A stretch of 64,000 nucleotides of DNA from Eubacteriales bacterium (GTDB lineage Bacteria; Bacillota; Clostridia; Lachnospirales; Lachnospiraceae): the NCBI GenBank assembly GCA_030526265.1, contig JAUNDE010000004.1:1-64000 (forward strand), read 5' to 3'. The position numbers and the translations under genes were made by a program. The notes under the pieces are model-generated. The model was not told where the DNA came from, did not search any database, and saw nothing but the letters and a program-made list of their open reading frames with translations. Numbering within the stretch: position 1 is the stretch's first letter; every line of letters starts with the position of its first letter. Of the stretch, positions 48,007-57,034 are shown one piece after another.

Positions 48007-48315
48007 TTAAAGTTTCAAGCCGATCGCCTCATTTACATAGGCTGTGATAAAGTCCTTTTTTCGTCCTGTTCCATGTCTGTCAGGAATCTCGATCAGAAGA
48101 GGCATCGTTCTCCTGAGCTTGATCTCATTGATCAAATCCGGAAATTCCCTTCCGAACTTCTCTGTCAGAAGAATGATCCCTATCGATTCATCATCCATCG
48201 CCTTCTCGATCGCTTCTTTCAATTCGCCGCGCTCATGCACAACGACACCATCAACCCCAGTAAGTCGCATTCCTGTCAGTGTATCAACATTGTCACTGAT
48301 CAAATACATCTTCAT
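48007..48315 (-). CDS. V-type ATPase subunit F (second operon)
   Basis: The 102-residue protein (MKMYLISDNVDTLTGMRLTG, then GIILLTEKFGREF and PLLIEIPDRHGTGR) matches the small rotor regulator F. In this operon it lies between K and E, whereas in the first it lies between C and A. It starts one base after the K stop. Length and hydrophobic pattern are normal for F. Confidence 0.88.
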   Translation of the reverse strand: MKMYLISDNVDTLTGMRLTGVDGVVVHERGELKEAIEKAMDDESIGIILLTEKFGREFPDLINEIKLRRTMPLLIEIPDRHGTGRKKDFITAYVNEAIGLKL

Positions 48316-48316
48316 C

Positions 48317-48748
48317 TTACAGTTTACCCAGGATCATGAAAGAAATGATCAGTCCGTACAGACATACACCTTCTGCAAGACCAACGAAGATCAATGATTT
48401 ACCGAGGACACTGGAATCCTCACTGATTGCTCCAAGTGCTGCACTTGCTGCACTCGCAACGGCGATACCGCCTCCGATACAGGACATTCCTGTTGAAAGT
48501 GCTGCTGCGAGATATCCCCAGCCTGCTGCCGCATTCACTGCCTGCTCAGCCTCTGCTGCCTGAACCGGAACGCCTGCAAAAAGCATGATTCCTGCAACGA
48601 CCATTGCACCGAAGAAGAAAAATGCATTTACACCAATCGTTCTCTTATAACGCTTCTTTGATTTCTCCCCGAGAAGAAATGTTCCAAACGGAATAATGAT
48701 TCCCAATAATATTGCTGCGATAAGTAATAATTTTACTGCTAATGTCAT
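48317..48748 (-). CDS. ntpK: V-type ATPase proteolipid subunit K, single-hairpin type (second operon)
   Basis: The 143-residue ring subunit starts at 48746-48748, after GGGAGG; an ATG three codons upstream lies too close to that site. Two N-terminal hydrophobic helices (about 3-27 and 40-60) with GVPVQAAEA, a signal-peptidase-like stretch, precede a single c-type hairpin: GYLAAALSTGMSCIGGGIAV, then FVGLAEGVCLYGLIISF with the ion-binding Glu at about 126. Neither the Gln partner nor the Thr/Ser of the Na+ site is present, so H+ is the likelier ion. It is unlike the four-helix K of the first operon. Two bases separate it from ntpI. Confidence 0.9.
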   Translation of the reverse strand: MTLAVKLLLIAAILLGIIIPFGTFLLGEKSKKRYKRTIGVNAFFFFGAMVVAGIMLFAGVPVQAAEAEQAVNAAAGWGYLAAALSTGMSCIGGGIAVASAASAALGAISEDSSVLGKSLIFVGLAEGVCLYGLIISFMILGKL

Positions 48749-48750
48749 GA

Positions 48751-50709
48751 CTAACATCCTCCCTGATTCTGTTTTCTGTTAAATGGCTTAAACTGTTTTC
48801 CACTGCCTTTATAAAATCTGCTGAACATCTCATAGTATTCAAGACGAAGTACCTGGATGCCAACGATCAATCCTTCCATACCCATAACAAACAGGTTTCC
48901 GAAAATAACTCCTGCCATGTTCAGATTTCCGCTTTCAGCACCTGAAAGCATCAGTACAACTCCCATCATTGCCGCATGGCTGACAGCGAATGCACCGACA
49001 CGGACATATGACAGTGTATTCGAGAAATAACTGAGCATTGTCTCGAACAGTTCAAAAAATCCCTGTACAAAGAACATTACTTTTCCGGTTTCCATCTTTT
49101 CATGCCGCTTACTCACAAGATTTCCAAGCGGTTCCTTGAAAAGGAATGCCAGTATCGGTCCTCCAAGAAAAATCGCAAGCAGTACATTTCCAGGTGTTTT
49201 GTGACCTGTCATATAAAGCACCACGGTAAGTACGATGAATCCGTAGAATACGATTCCGGCAATACCATTATGCGAGAACAGCATATTTCCCAGATCTTTC
49301 GCCTTCCATGCATTGATGACCTGGAAGATCATCACCAGTATGTTCATCGCCATACCAAATGCAACAGCCACGATAAATACTGTATTCAACTGTCCGATAA
49401 ACGGTAAATTTGTCATCGCCTCAGATGGCTTAAGCCATAGTGCAGGAATGATGTCTTCAAATCCAAAAACACTTCCGAACATCATTCCGAAAAACATGGA
49501 AAAAAGTCCTGCTATTGAGATGATCCCTGCAAGGCTGATCTTCTTTGTCAGATAGAGCAGCCCTCCTGCCAGGAACAGCACAGCTCCCTGCCCAAGATCC
49601 CCGAACATTGCTCCAAAAATAAATGTATAAGACAGCGCGATAAAAATCGTCGGATCCATCTCATTTGCAGCCGGAAGTCCGTACATCTCCACATACATCT
49701 CAAACGGCTTAAAGAATTTCGGATTCTTCAACTTCGTCGGCGGATCTCCGAAGTATTTTTCTCTGTCTTCTTCCACCATCACCATCACAAGATCATCATC
49801 CTTCGTCTCTTCTATGAAGGCCTGAGCATCCTCTTCTCCCATCCATCCGCAGAGGACATAATAGCATTCTTTTCCTTCCTCTTCCTCTGTGTCCTCGAAT
49901 GACCTCGCTGCTTTCTTCCGAATGTCAAAATACGCTGCGTGTTTATCAAGCTCTTCTCTTGCTCCGAGCAATTTTGAAGCATGACTTTCCATCAGTCCAG
50001 TCGTCTTTTCCTCCAGCTCTTTGATCTCCTCAAGAATCGCCTCGCGCCTCTCATTCAATTCCCTGTAGGCTTCTGCAGGCGTTCCATGAAATGCCTTCAT
50101 GAGATCGATCCTCTCAAAGTGAAGTGACGAAAACAGGTTGTCCACTTTTGCTTTGTCTACATCAGCTACCGCATAACATCCGTATACGTAGCTTTCTGTC
50201 TGATGATCCTTGATGAATATTGCCTTCATATCGTCATGCAGATATGTCTTCATACGGTTGTAATATCCCAGCCCGATCCGTCCAAACCGGAAGCGGATAT
50301 ATCGGTTTTTTGCGACATTCTGCAGATCGACATTCAATGAACGAAACGGCTCCAGAACGTTTGCCTGTTCTCTCAATTCATTCTCTTCTTTCTTGAGAAG
50401 CTCTATTCTGTCTCGATTCTCAATATAATCATGATTAATCTCCCTGATGAGATCCAAAGCTTCCCGCTTTGTCATTGAATGATCCGTCATGAATTTTCCC
50501 TTCTTCAGGAATTTACAATATTCTTCTGCTTTTGCAAGCGGCTCTCGAAACGGGTTCACTTCTATGAATGGGAGCAGATGATTAGTTGTCTTAAGTTCTG
50601 CTACCGCATTCTCGAGCTGCATTTCATATTTCGCAAGATACTGCTCACACATACGGTCAATATCCGATTCCGGCCCGCTGATCTGCAAAAATTTCATTTT
50701 TACAATCAT
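48751..50709 (-). CDS. ntpI: V-type ATPase membrane stator subunit I (second operon)
   Basis: The 652-residue stator subunit has a cytoplasmic helical half (1 to about 340) and a membrane half starting near FIALSYTFIFGAMFGDLGQG, with the conserved Arg in LSYVRVGAFAVSHAAMM. The start at 50709 follows GGGAGG at 9 bases and overlaps the ntpC stop by 4 bases (ATGA). The internal Met at 50697 is an alternative. It pairs with the single-hairpin K that follows. Confidence 0.94.
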   Translation of the reverse strand: MIVKMKFLQISGPESDIDRMCEQYLAKYEMQLENAVAELKTTNHLLPFIEVNPFREPLAKAEEYCKFLKKGKFMTDHSMTKREALDLIREINHDYIENRDRIELLKKEENELREQANVLEPFRSLNVDLQNVAKNRYIRFRFGRIGLGYYNRMKTYLHDDMKAIFIKDHQTESYVYGCYAVADVDKAKVDNLFSSLHFERIDLMKAFHGTPAEAYRELNERREAILEEIKELEEKTTGLMESHASKLLGAREELDKHAAYFDIRKKAARSFEDTEEEEGKECYYVLCGWMGEEDAQAFIEETKDDDLVMVMVEEDREKYFGDPPTKLKNPKFFKPFEMYVEMYGLPAANEMDPTIFIALSYTFIFGAMFGDLGQGAVLFLAGGLLYLTKKISLAGIISIAGLFSMFFGMMFGSVFGFEDIIPALWLKPSEAMTNLPFIGQLNTVFIVAVAFGMAMNILVMIFQVINAWKAKDLGNMLFSHNGIAGIVFYGFIVLTVVLYMTGHKTPGNVLLAIFLGGPILAFLFKEPLGNLVSKRHEKMETGKVMFFVQGFFELFETMLSYFSNTLSYVRVGAFAVSHAAMMGVVLMLSGAESGNLNMAGVIFGNLFVMGMEGLIVGIQVLRLEYYEMFSRFYKGSGKQFKPFNRKQNQGGC

Positions 50710-51755
50710 TGAACTTCACCTCCCAAATAAGCAAGTGTCTCCTGTTTGGTGAGTCCATATCGAACGCACTCCAGAGACATGATCAATTTATCGATTTCCT
50801 CTTCTTTCAAAAACAGATACGTATTTACTGTCGCAATAGAATACGGATTCTTTCTCCGGTCTGACAGATACAGATTATGAAGACACTCTTTGTAAAGCTG
50901 TTCAATCTTCTTATTCGTATTCAGCAGCTCATAATGCTTTCCGTAATACGTGCTTTGAAGAATCGTTTCAAACTGTTCTACGTTAGCCGTCTCTACCAGC
51001 GCCTTAAATTCCTCTATCCTTATCTTATAGTGGATCGGTATGGTCATCAGGTAAATATCCGGCGGCAGCATATGGTAATATTTCTTTGCGCGATAGATCC
51101 ATTCCAGATTCAGAAGGTCAATCTTCGTTCCACAGTCCTTCGTAAAGATCTCCCTTTCTTCCTTTGTAAGCGCTTTTCTCTGTCTCATCCATGCATTTCT
51201 GAAATAATACTGTTCCAGCGCCATATCAAAATCATATAATGTCGGATTTTCCGAATTACTGATCCTCTTAAGCGTCGCATAATACTCAGTGCCCTGCAGA
51301 TTCTCAACCAGCTCTTCAACACTGTTTGATGTGACAAGCCTGTCTATTGAGATCTGAGAGTATCTGTCAAAATACTTCTTTTTATAATCCAGATCAAACG
51401 GAATATCATAGTGATTGAAAATGATACGAAAACAATAATTGATCAGATCGACCTCATAGCGTTTCCAGTATCCCTTCAAAAATTCTTTCTGTCTTCTTCC
51501 GGCGAAACAATAGATTCTTGAATAGTCACTGTAAAGAGACTGCGTTAAAACCTTCTCCACATTTCCTCTGTGATAGAGTGTTGTATCAAGCTTCTCAAAT
51601 GCTTCCGTGTAAGCAGGCTTCGTCTTCAGATATTCCACGATCTCCGGCACATTACGCATCGACGCAATCGTTTCGAAATCCTGCTCTGTCAAAAGCTTCG
51701 ATCCCATTGCCCGCACCTTCGTAACAAGACCGCTGTATGACATCAAATTACCCAT
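50706..51755 (-). CDS. ntpC: V-type ATPase subunit C (second operon)
   Basis: The 349-residue all-helical socket subunit starts MGNLMSYSGLVTKVRAMGSKLL, with AGAGG upstream, and ends in a conserved motif region (SIATVNTYLFLKEEEIDKLI). In this operon it comes second, before I, whereas in the first operon it follows E. Its C-terminus overlaps ntpI by 4 bases. Identification rests on length, fold pattern and place in the operon. Confidence 0.92.
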   Translation of the reverse strand: MGNLMSYSGLVTKVRAMGSKLLTEQDFETIASMRNVPEIVEYLKTKPAYTEAFEKLDTTLYHRGNVEKVLTQSLYSDYSRIYCFAGRRQKEFLKGYWKRYEVDLINYCFRIIFNHYDIPFDLDYKKKYFDRYSQISIDRLVTSNSVEELVENLQGTEYYATLKRISNSENPTLYDFDMALEQYYFRNAWMRQRKALTKEEREIFTKDCGTKIDLLNLEWIYRAKKYYHMLPPDIYLMTIPIHYKIRIEEFKALVETANVEQFETILQSTYYGKHYELLNTNKKIEQLYKECLHNLYLSDRRKNPYSIATVNTYLFLKEEEIDKLIMSLECVRYGLTKQETLAYLGGEVQ

Positions 51756-51772
51756 AGTCTTACCTCTAATGT

Positions 51773-52084
51773 CTATCCTTCAATAATCTTCTTTAATACT
51801 TCCTTCGCATATTCCTCATGATGTTTTTCATAAGTCTGTTCGAGATTCTCAATGATGCTTTTATGTCTTTCTTTTTCCCGAACAACGAGTCCGGAAAGTT
51901 CTTTCTTCGCCTCTGTGCGGATCGCATCAATCGTCTCCTGTGTTTCTGCTTCCAGCTTCTTATCAAAATCAAGCGTCTCCTGATGTATGCGTTTCTCGAT
52001 CTCTGTCTTTTGCTCTGCTGCATGATCCACAATCTTTTCTGCTGTAACTTCTATGTCTGCCAATTTTCTGATTACTGCTTCCAC
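51773..52084 (-). CDS. V-type ATPase peripheral stalk subunit G/H (second operon)
   Basis: The 103-residue protein is a highly charged coiled coil (EKIVDHAAEQKTEIEKRIHQ) and is the stalk partner of subunit E. It opens the second ATPase operon, 17 bases after the pepD stop, and ntpC follows 17 bases later. The short gap to pepD means the ATPase genes could be transcribed from the pepD promoter. Confidence 0.85.
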   Translation of the reverse strand: MEAVIRKLADIEVTAEKIVDHAAEQKTEIEKRIHQETLDFDKKLEAETQETIDAIRTEAKKELSGLVVREKERHKSIIENLEQTYEKHHEEYAKEVLKKIIEG

Positions 52085-52101
52085 ATGCTACCTCCACATT
52101 A

Positions 52102-53550
52102 CTATTTACATTTCTTTAATATTTCCAAAATATATTTCCATGTTCTTTCAACCGATGCAATTTCCATCCTCTCATTTACAGAATGTACTTCTGCAAGGTT
52201 TGGTCCAAAGGAAACGCATTCCAGTTCCGGTTTCTTTAAGACAAATCTTGCCGGTTCAAGCCCTGCGTGCAGGTTGTCGATCACAACATCTTTGCCAAAC
52301 ATTTCTCTGTAAGTCTCGCTCATGATGTTCTGAAGCTTTGTATCAAGTCTCATTGGCCATGCCACGAATTTTGTAAGAAGCTCGATCTCTCCTCCTGCCA
52401 TCTTCGCACATACCTGCATTTTCTCCCAGAGCTGTTCGTTTCTTGTATCAACAGAACTTCTTAAGTAATGAACCGTTGTAAAATGTGTATCCGTTGTATG
52501 TACTGCTCCCACATTCAGTGAAGACTCTACGATTCCCTCCAGCTTACGGCTGTACTCCAGTACGCCGTTCGGAAGAATAATGAGGAAATCAACCGCACGG
52601 TCTGTCGACGCTTTGTCAAGTGCCTCAGCTCTCACACCGGTCTCCTCCTTCAGCGTAACTTTGAGACCCGGCTCTTCTCCCATGAACTCATCACTAAAGA
52701 TTCTCTCCATCTCACAGACCATTTCTTTTACTTTTGCTGCATCGGCCGGATCCACGATGATCACTGCCTTTGAATCAAATGCAATGACATTGTCCTGCTT
52801 TCCACCTTCCATGAACACAAGTCTGTAATCCACCTTTTCCCGGATACGATTCAGCAGACGACCAAGCATCTTGTGAGCATTTCCCCTCTGAAGATGGATC
52901 TCTGCTCCAGAATGACCTCCAAGAAGTCCCCGCACGCGGATCTCAACGGAAGTACCTTCTGCCATCTCCTTCTCGATCGGCAGATGTACCGCCAGACGGA
53001 TACCTCCTGCACAGCCGATCGTAAGTACTCCCTCCACTTCACCGTCTATGTTCAGAAGTTTTGTCGCTGTGAACTCGCTCATATCAAGTGCTTCTGCCCC
53101 GAGAAGACCATCTTCCTCATCTGATGTAAACAATGCTTCGATCGGAGGATGAGGAATATCATCGCTCTCAAGAATCGCGAGGATGATCCCAAGCGCGATC
53201 CCGTTATCTGCGCCAAGCGTTGTACCTTTCGCTTTCACATATCCATCTTCGACATATGCTTCAATCGCATCCTTTGTGAAATCAAATTCCAGATCCGGAT
53301 CTTTTGCACAGACCATATCAAGATGTCCCTGTAAGATCAATGCCTCACTGTTTTCATAGCCAGGTGTTCCCGGCTTTTTGATGATCACATTGTTCGCATC
53401 ATCCTGTTTTACCCACAATCCATGTTCCTTCGCAAAAGCAACACAATAATCGCTCGCTGCTTTTGTGTTGTAAGTTTCTCTTGGAATGCTTAAGAACTGC
53501 TCAAAATAATCATATACTCTCTTTGGTTCAAGTCCTTCAAAAATACTCAT
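52102..53550 (-). CDS. pepD: Aminoacyl-histidine dipeptidase / M20 family peptidase (PepD)
   Basis: The 482-residue enzyme cleaves dipeptides such as carnosine-type X-His. It starts at 53548-53550 (MSIFEGLEPKRVYDYFEQF) after GGAGG. M20 metal ligands appear in LQGHLDMVC (His and Asp), GADNGIALG, SDEEDGLLGAEAL (Glu), and the lid/dimerisation domain has GLLGGHSGAEIH. The C-terminal His ligand is in the region LEPARFVLKKPE. It is intracellular by sequence. It lies directly upstream of the second V-type ATPase operon with a 17-base gap. Confidence 0.94.
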   Translation of the reverse strand: MSIFEGLEPKRVYDYFEQFLSIPRETYNTKAASDYCVAFAKEHGLWVKQDDANNVIIKKPGTPGYENSEALILQGHLDMVCAKDPDLEFDFTKDAIEAYVEDGYVKAKGTTLGADNGIALGIILAILESDDIPHPPIEALFTSDEEDGLLGAEALDMSEFTATKLLNIDGEVEGVLTIGCAGGIRLAVHLPIEKEMAEGTSVEIRVRGLLGGHSGAEIHLQRGNAHKMLGRLLNRIREKVDYRLVFMEGGKQDNVIAFDSKAVIIVDPADAAKVKEMVCEMERIFSDEFMGEEPGLKVTLKEETGVRAEALDKASTDRAVDFLIILPNGVLEYSRKLEGIVESSLNVGAVHTTDTHFTTVHYLRSSVDTRNEQLWEKMQVCAKMAGGEIELLTKFVAWPMRLDTKLQNIMSETYREMFGKDVVIDNLHAGLEPARFVLKKPELECVSFGPNLAEVHSVNERMEIASVERTWKYILEILKKCK

Positions 53551-53636
53551 CTCCCATACCTCCGTAAAATGAAACACTTTATCATTTGTTATCCTTTTAT
53601 ATTACTTTGTTATATCCTTTTTTATCTAAAATACAT

Positions 53637-53667
53637 TGTGAACGCCAGAGAAACCCCGCCGTTCACA
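53637..53667 (-). terminator. Inverted repeat after the P1 peptidase gene
   Basis: TGTGAACG (53637-53644) and CGTTCACA (53660-53667) pair perfectly around 15 bases. On the minus strand the hairpin follows the P1 peptidase stop by about 32 bases and precedes AATGTATTTT, a weak terminator. It could equally be an operator upstream of pepD. Confidence 0.5.
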
Positions 53668-53698
53668 TCCATACATCCTTTTATTCCATTATATTCCT

Positions 53699-54640
53699 TC
53701 AATCATGTACTTTCGCAGCTCTTATGATCGCCTCCGACAGAACCTCCGCTGCCAGAACTCCTGCAACATTGATGTCTGCCTCCACTTCTCCAAGAGCTGC
53801 GCCGTAGATCGTATCCCCATCCGCCATCGTTCCGACCGGATTGATACATCTCGCATACGCACATCTTGCCATGGATGCGATCTTACTCATCTCTGCCTTG
53901 GAAAACTTTCCATTCGTTACGATCGCCCCGATCGTCGTATTACTGTTGAAAAGATCCGTCCTCTCACAGATCTTATACAACTCATCACAGGAATGCACTG
54001 CAAGACTTCCGTCCTCTCCTCGTAGTCCCGCAATCTTCTTTCCACTCCCCGGATCGTAGATATCACCCAGTGCATTCAGAGCAACCACAGCCCCTACTTT
54101 CAATTCGCCGACCTGCGCCGCGTAAATTCCAAGACCCGACTTGGATGCCCGTTCCATGCCACAGATCTTTCCGACCGTTGCACCGCATCCGGCTCCGACA
54201 TTCCCGCACTGAGGATGATTCTCCTCTGCATCCTTGCATGCCTCATAACCCATACCGGCATCCGGCCTGACATCCGCCCTTCCGATCCCCAGATCATAAA
54301 TACATGCCTGACACACGAGCGGAACCTTTGCAAATCCCGTATCATAGCCAATTCCTCTGCTCTCCAGATACCGCATCACCCCATCGGATGCTGCAAGTCC
54401 AAATGCAGAACCACCGGAAAGCACGATCGCATTCACCGGATTATCTGCTGTGAGCGGATCTGCAAGAAGATTTTCCCGCGAGGCGGGTCCGCCTCCGCTG
54501 ACGTCAACCCCAACAGTCGCTCCATGATTAAAAAGCAGTACCGTGACTCCGGTCTTCGCCTCCTGATCCTCGGCATTTCCGATCCGGAGTCCCCTGATAT
54601 CCCTGATGTCTATTTCCCTTGCTGTCGTCTGCTCATACAT
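53699..54640 (-). CDS. P1-family (S58, DmpA-like) peptidase
   Basis: The 313-residue enzyme belongs to the self-cleaving N-terminal nucleophile peptidases that include DmpA and beta-peptidyl aminopeptidases. IRGLRIGNAEDQEAKTGVTV opens the family fold, NVGAGCGATVGK is conserved, and the processing site is FNSNTTIGAIVTN with Thr235/236 as nucleophile. It lies 15 bases downstream of an ECF S component on the same strand. The substrate is unknown; small D-amino acid or beta-amino acid peptides are typical for the group. Confidence 0.9.
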   Translation of the reverse strand: MYEQTTAREIDIRDIRGLRIGNAEDQEAKTGVTVLLFNHGATVGVDVSGGGPASRENLLADPLTADNPVNAIVLSGGSAFGLAASDGVMRYLESRGIGYDTGFAKVPLVCQACIYDLGIGRADVRPDAGMGYEACKDAEENHPQCGNVGAGCGATVGKICGMERASKSGLGIYAAQVGELKVGAVVALNALGDIYDPGSGKKIAGLRGEDGSLAVHSCDELYKICERTDLFNSNTTIGAIVTNGKFSKAEMSKIASMARCAYARCINPVGTMADGDTIYGAALGEVEADINVAGVLAAEVLSEAIIRAAKVHD

Positions 54641-54655
54641 TGTCTGCCCTTCTTT

Positions 54656-55267
54656 CTACACCTGTTTCAATGCAGCTGCAAGTGCTCTCGAAACGGCTGC
54701 CGAAACAACAGTACATACACCTGCTTCGATCGCTCCCTGAACACCTACAAATGCAACGACGAACATCAGCGGATTTGACACGCCAAGAGTGTCAACAAAT
54801 CCCTGAATATAGTCTGTGTTATAAAAGAATAAAACAAGCGTTGACATATAAAGAATTGTATTCAGCACCGGGCAGGCAAATCCTCCGACAAAATATGCAA
54901 GATTCGCTTTCTTTGCACGGATCTTTTTGAAGATCAGCCCTGCGAGCCATCCCTCAAGAATGCGCGGGATAATGCAAAGAATGATCGTGCCGACCGGGTT
55001 GATGCTAAAAAGCATGGAACCGAACGGACTCGCGCCAAAGCACTGCATCAGACTCGTAACTCCGAATGCCAGTCCACAGATCGCTCCGCCTTCCGGCCCA
55101 ATGATCATTGCCCCTACTGCCACCGGAACGGTCAAAAATGTGATCGAAAGCCCCGGTGTTCTGAGATAGCCAAGCGGTGTGAATGCCATAATAATGATAA
55201 TGGCGATCATCAACGCAAGTTCCACCATACTGCGTGTACGTTTCTTTGTGTTTGTTTCTCTGTTCAT
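54656..55267 (-). CDS. ECF transporter S component
   Basis: The 203-residue membrane protein starts at 55265-55267 (MNRETNTKKRTRSMVELALM) after AGGAGG, and has about six helices with PVAVGAMIIGPEGGAICGLAFG in the middle, the layout of ECF S components of the pantothenate/vitamin type. It binds its vitamin substrate and docks on a shared EcfAA'T module, which is not in the window. The pairing with a P1 peptidase, some of which release beta-alanine peptides, would suit pantothenate, but the sequence does not prove it. Its promoter lies at 55406-55414. Confidence 0.85.
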   Translation of the reverse strand: MNRETNTKKRTRSMVELALMIAIIIIMAFTPLGYLRTPGLSITFLTVPVAVGAMIIGPEGGAICGLAFGVTSLMQCFGASPFGSMLFSINPVGTIILCIIPRILEGWLAGLIFKKIRAKKANLAYFVGGFACPVLNTILYMSTLVLFFYNTDYIQGFVDTLGVSNPLMFVVAFVGVQGAIEAGVCTVVSAAVSRALAAALKQV

Positions 55268-55405
55268 GTTTCTCTCCTCCTCGCAGATAAAACGGCGCAT
55301 CTTTTTGCATCCTGTCTTTCTGCCTCTGAATGTTATTAGATACAATGAACATTATTCTCTCTTCAATTGTGTGATGCATTTTCACTCGAATAACGCTCAG
55401 TTACT

Positions 55406-55414
55406 ATAGTAGCA
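55406..55414 (-). promoter_or_regulatory. Extended -10 promoter of the ECF-peptidase operon
   Basis: On the minus strand TGC-TACTAT (55406-55414) is an extended -10 element; no good -35 box is seen at 16-18 bases. A leader of about 130 bases follows with no riboswitch I recognise. Confidence 0.45.
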
Positions 55415-55485
55415 CAATTTTGCCAGTGTGAAGCAATAAATTTTCATTTCTTTCCAAATTATGCAAGTAAAATGTGTAAAACCAG

Positions 55486-56739
55486 CTACTTTCTTTCCTC
55501 AATCCTGTAAACATATCCGCTTTCTCTCATCAGTGCGAGATATGGATCCGGGTCAAAATATTCTGGCGAATACACTCCCGACTCTTTCCAGATGCCGCGT
55601 CCGACGAGCTCGATTGCGAGCGCCGCGCCAAATCCGGTCTGAGCTGTCACCGCCTGAGACCCCCACCGTTTCATCGATTCCTGATTATCAAACGGCTGAT
55701 AGATGAAATACTCCTTCTCCACTCCGTCTTTCTTTCCGATGCAATGCACCCCGACCAGCATCTCACCGACCATCTCATCGCCGATATCCTTCGGCTGCGG
55801 TGCACACGCAGCGACAACATCACGAGGGACCACCTCTGCTCCATTCACACGTACCGGGTGAATACTTCGAAGTCCCAGATGATCCAGCACCTTCAGTGCC
55901 GTGATCAGATTTTCATCCAGACTGATCTTGAATGTCGCCTTCTTAAGTCCATACTGAGAGAGATATCTCGCAAATGTCACGACCTCTTCATGCTCTACTT
56001 TCACGAGTGTATTCTCACCGACAGGCTCCGGCATGCGGAATACTTCTCGCCCAGCAAATGGTTTCTCCACGATAAATCCACCTTTTTCTGCATCGTACTC
56101 CACATTCGGATTCATCACTTCATCGAGAACGGTCCAGACATTGAATCCAAACGAAATATCATCCGGGTCTGCGTTTGGAATATTTAAGTTTCCACCATCC
56201 TTGACATGAAGCTCCGTCACCTCATCAAACAGATGCGTCGCCGCATATTTTGCAAACACATTCACGACACCCGGATCGATGCCGAGACAGATCAGCGCCA
56301 TGTTTCCTTTTTCTTTCCATGCCTCATGACGGTCAAAATTATATTTCGTCATCGGCTCTGTGTAACTGTTTTCAATGCCTGGCCCATACGCCGGATCGTC
56401 CATCGGCACAGACCACGTTCCCATACTTCCGTAATCCACACCCGCACGATATGCGGCATCAAAGATAAAATTGCTCGCAAACGGAGGCGCAGCATCCATT
56501 ACAAAATCGATCTTATGCTCTCTGATAATATGTTCTATCTCATCACTGTTCGTCGCATCCACCGATGAAGCTTCAAACCGCTCATCCTCTCCAAGCATCT
56601 GTACTACTTCTCTTGCCCTTTCCACATCGTAATCGCAGACAAGCACATACGAAAGCCAGTCTCTCTCCTGATCTCTCCACTGTAATACCTTCAGCATACT
56701 TTCACCGACGGCACCTGCGCCGACTAACATCATTCTCAT
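55486..56739 (-). CDS. Saccharopine dehydrogenase-like oxidoreductase
   Basis: The 417-residue NAD(P)-binding enzyme starts RMMLVGAGAVGESMLKVLQW, a Rossmann GxGxxG fold, with the family's DAAPPFASNFIFDAAYRAGVDY and GIDPGVVNVFAKYAATHLF. The C-terminal domain has the saccharopine reductase-like arrangement. It resembles saccharopine dehydrogenase, carboxynorspermidine or lysine-type dehydrogenases; the exact substrate is not clear. It sits alone behind a tandem glycine riboswitch with terminator, which is not a usual target. GGAGAG precedes the start. Confidence 0.88.
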   Translation of the reverse strand: MRMMLVGAGAVGESMLKVLQWRDQERDWLSYVLVCDYDVERAREVVQMLGEDERFEASSVDATNSDEIEHIIREHKIDFVMDAAPPFASNFIFDAAYRAGVDYGSMGTWSVPMDDPAYGPGIENSYTEPMTKYNFDRHEAWKEKGNMALICLGIDPGVVNVFAKYAATHLFDEVTELHVKDGGNLNIPNADPDDISFGFNVWTVLDEVMNPNVEYDAEKGGFIVEKPFAGREVFRMPEPVGENTLVKVEHEEVVTFARYLSQYGLKKATFKISLDENLITALKVLDHLGLRSIHPVRVNGAEVVPRDVVAACAPQPKDIGDEMVGEMLVGVHCIGKKDGVEKEYFIYQPFDNQESMKRWGSQAVTAQTGFGAALAIELVGRGIWKESGVYSPEYFDPDPYLALMRESGYVYRIEERK

Positions 56740-56766
56740 TTTTCTCTCTCCTCATCATTAAAATAC

Positions 56767-56827
56767 AAAAAGAACAGAGATACAAGATACACGCACGGAT
56801 ACATGTATCTCATATCTCTGTCCTTTT
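56767..56827 (-). terminator. Terminator hairpin of the glycine riboswitch
   Basis: A 24-base arm at 56804-56827 (minus strand AAAAGGACAGAGATATGAG) pairs with the arm at 56767-56791 at about 20 positions. It is followed by TTTTTGTATTTT. The first arm is shared with the 3' end of the second aptamer, as needed for a glycine-dependent switch between terminator and antiterminator. Confidence 0.8.
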
Positions 56828-56990
56828 GCCAGTTGGTTCTTGCCTCGTAGGCGATGCTTTCGCATTCTCTCCAAAGTTTCGTCCGGCCGCCTTCCCTTTT
56901 GCCTGTCAGTTTCCGCGAAGGTTAAGATCGTCCTTCGGTTTGCTTCTTCGGCCTTCATAAATGAATGTCTAGGGCAGCCATCATCCGCTG
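56815..56990 (-). promoter_or_regulatory. Tandem glycine riboswitch
   Basis: On the minus strand the first aptamer reads GGCCGAAGAAGCAAACCG and GACAGGCAAAAGGG, and the second ACTTTGGAGAGAATG, then CATCGCCTACGAGGCAAG and AACTGGCAAAAGGACAGAG. These match the two-domain glycine riboswitch order, as in the B. subtilis gcvT leader. The second aptamer has a shortened P3 arm. A terminator follows, and the controlled gene is the saccharopine-dehydrogenase-like one. Confidence 0.85.
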
Positions 56991-57005
56991 TTTTCAGTTG
57001 CATTT

Positions 57006-57034
57006 ATTATAGTCCTTTTCGTGCAGGGTGTCCA
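57006..57034 (-). promoter_or_regulatory. Promoter of the glycine riboswitch transcript
   Basis: TGGACA (57029-57034) and TATAAT (57006-57011) on the minus strand are 17 bases apart. The transcript would start near 56999, directly before the first aptamer. Confidence 0.75.
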
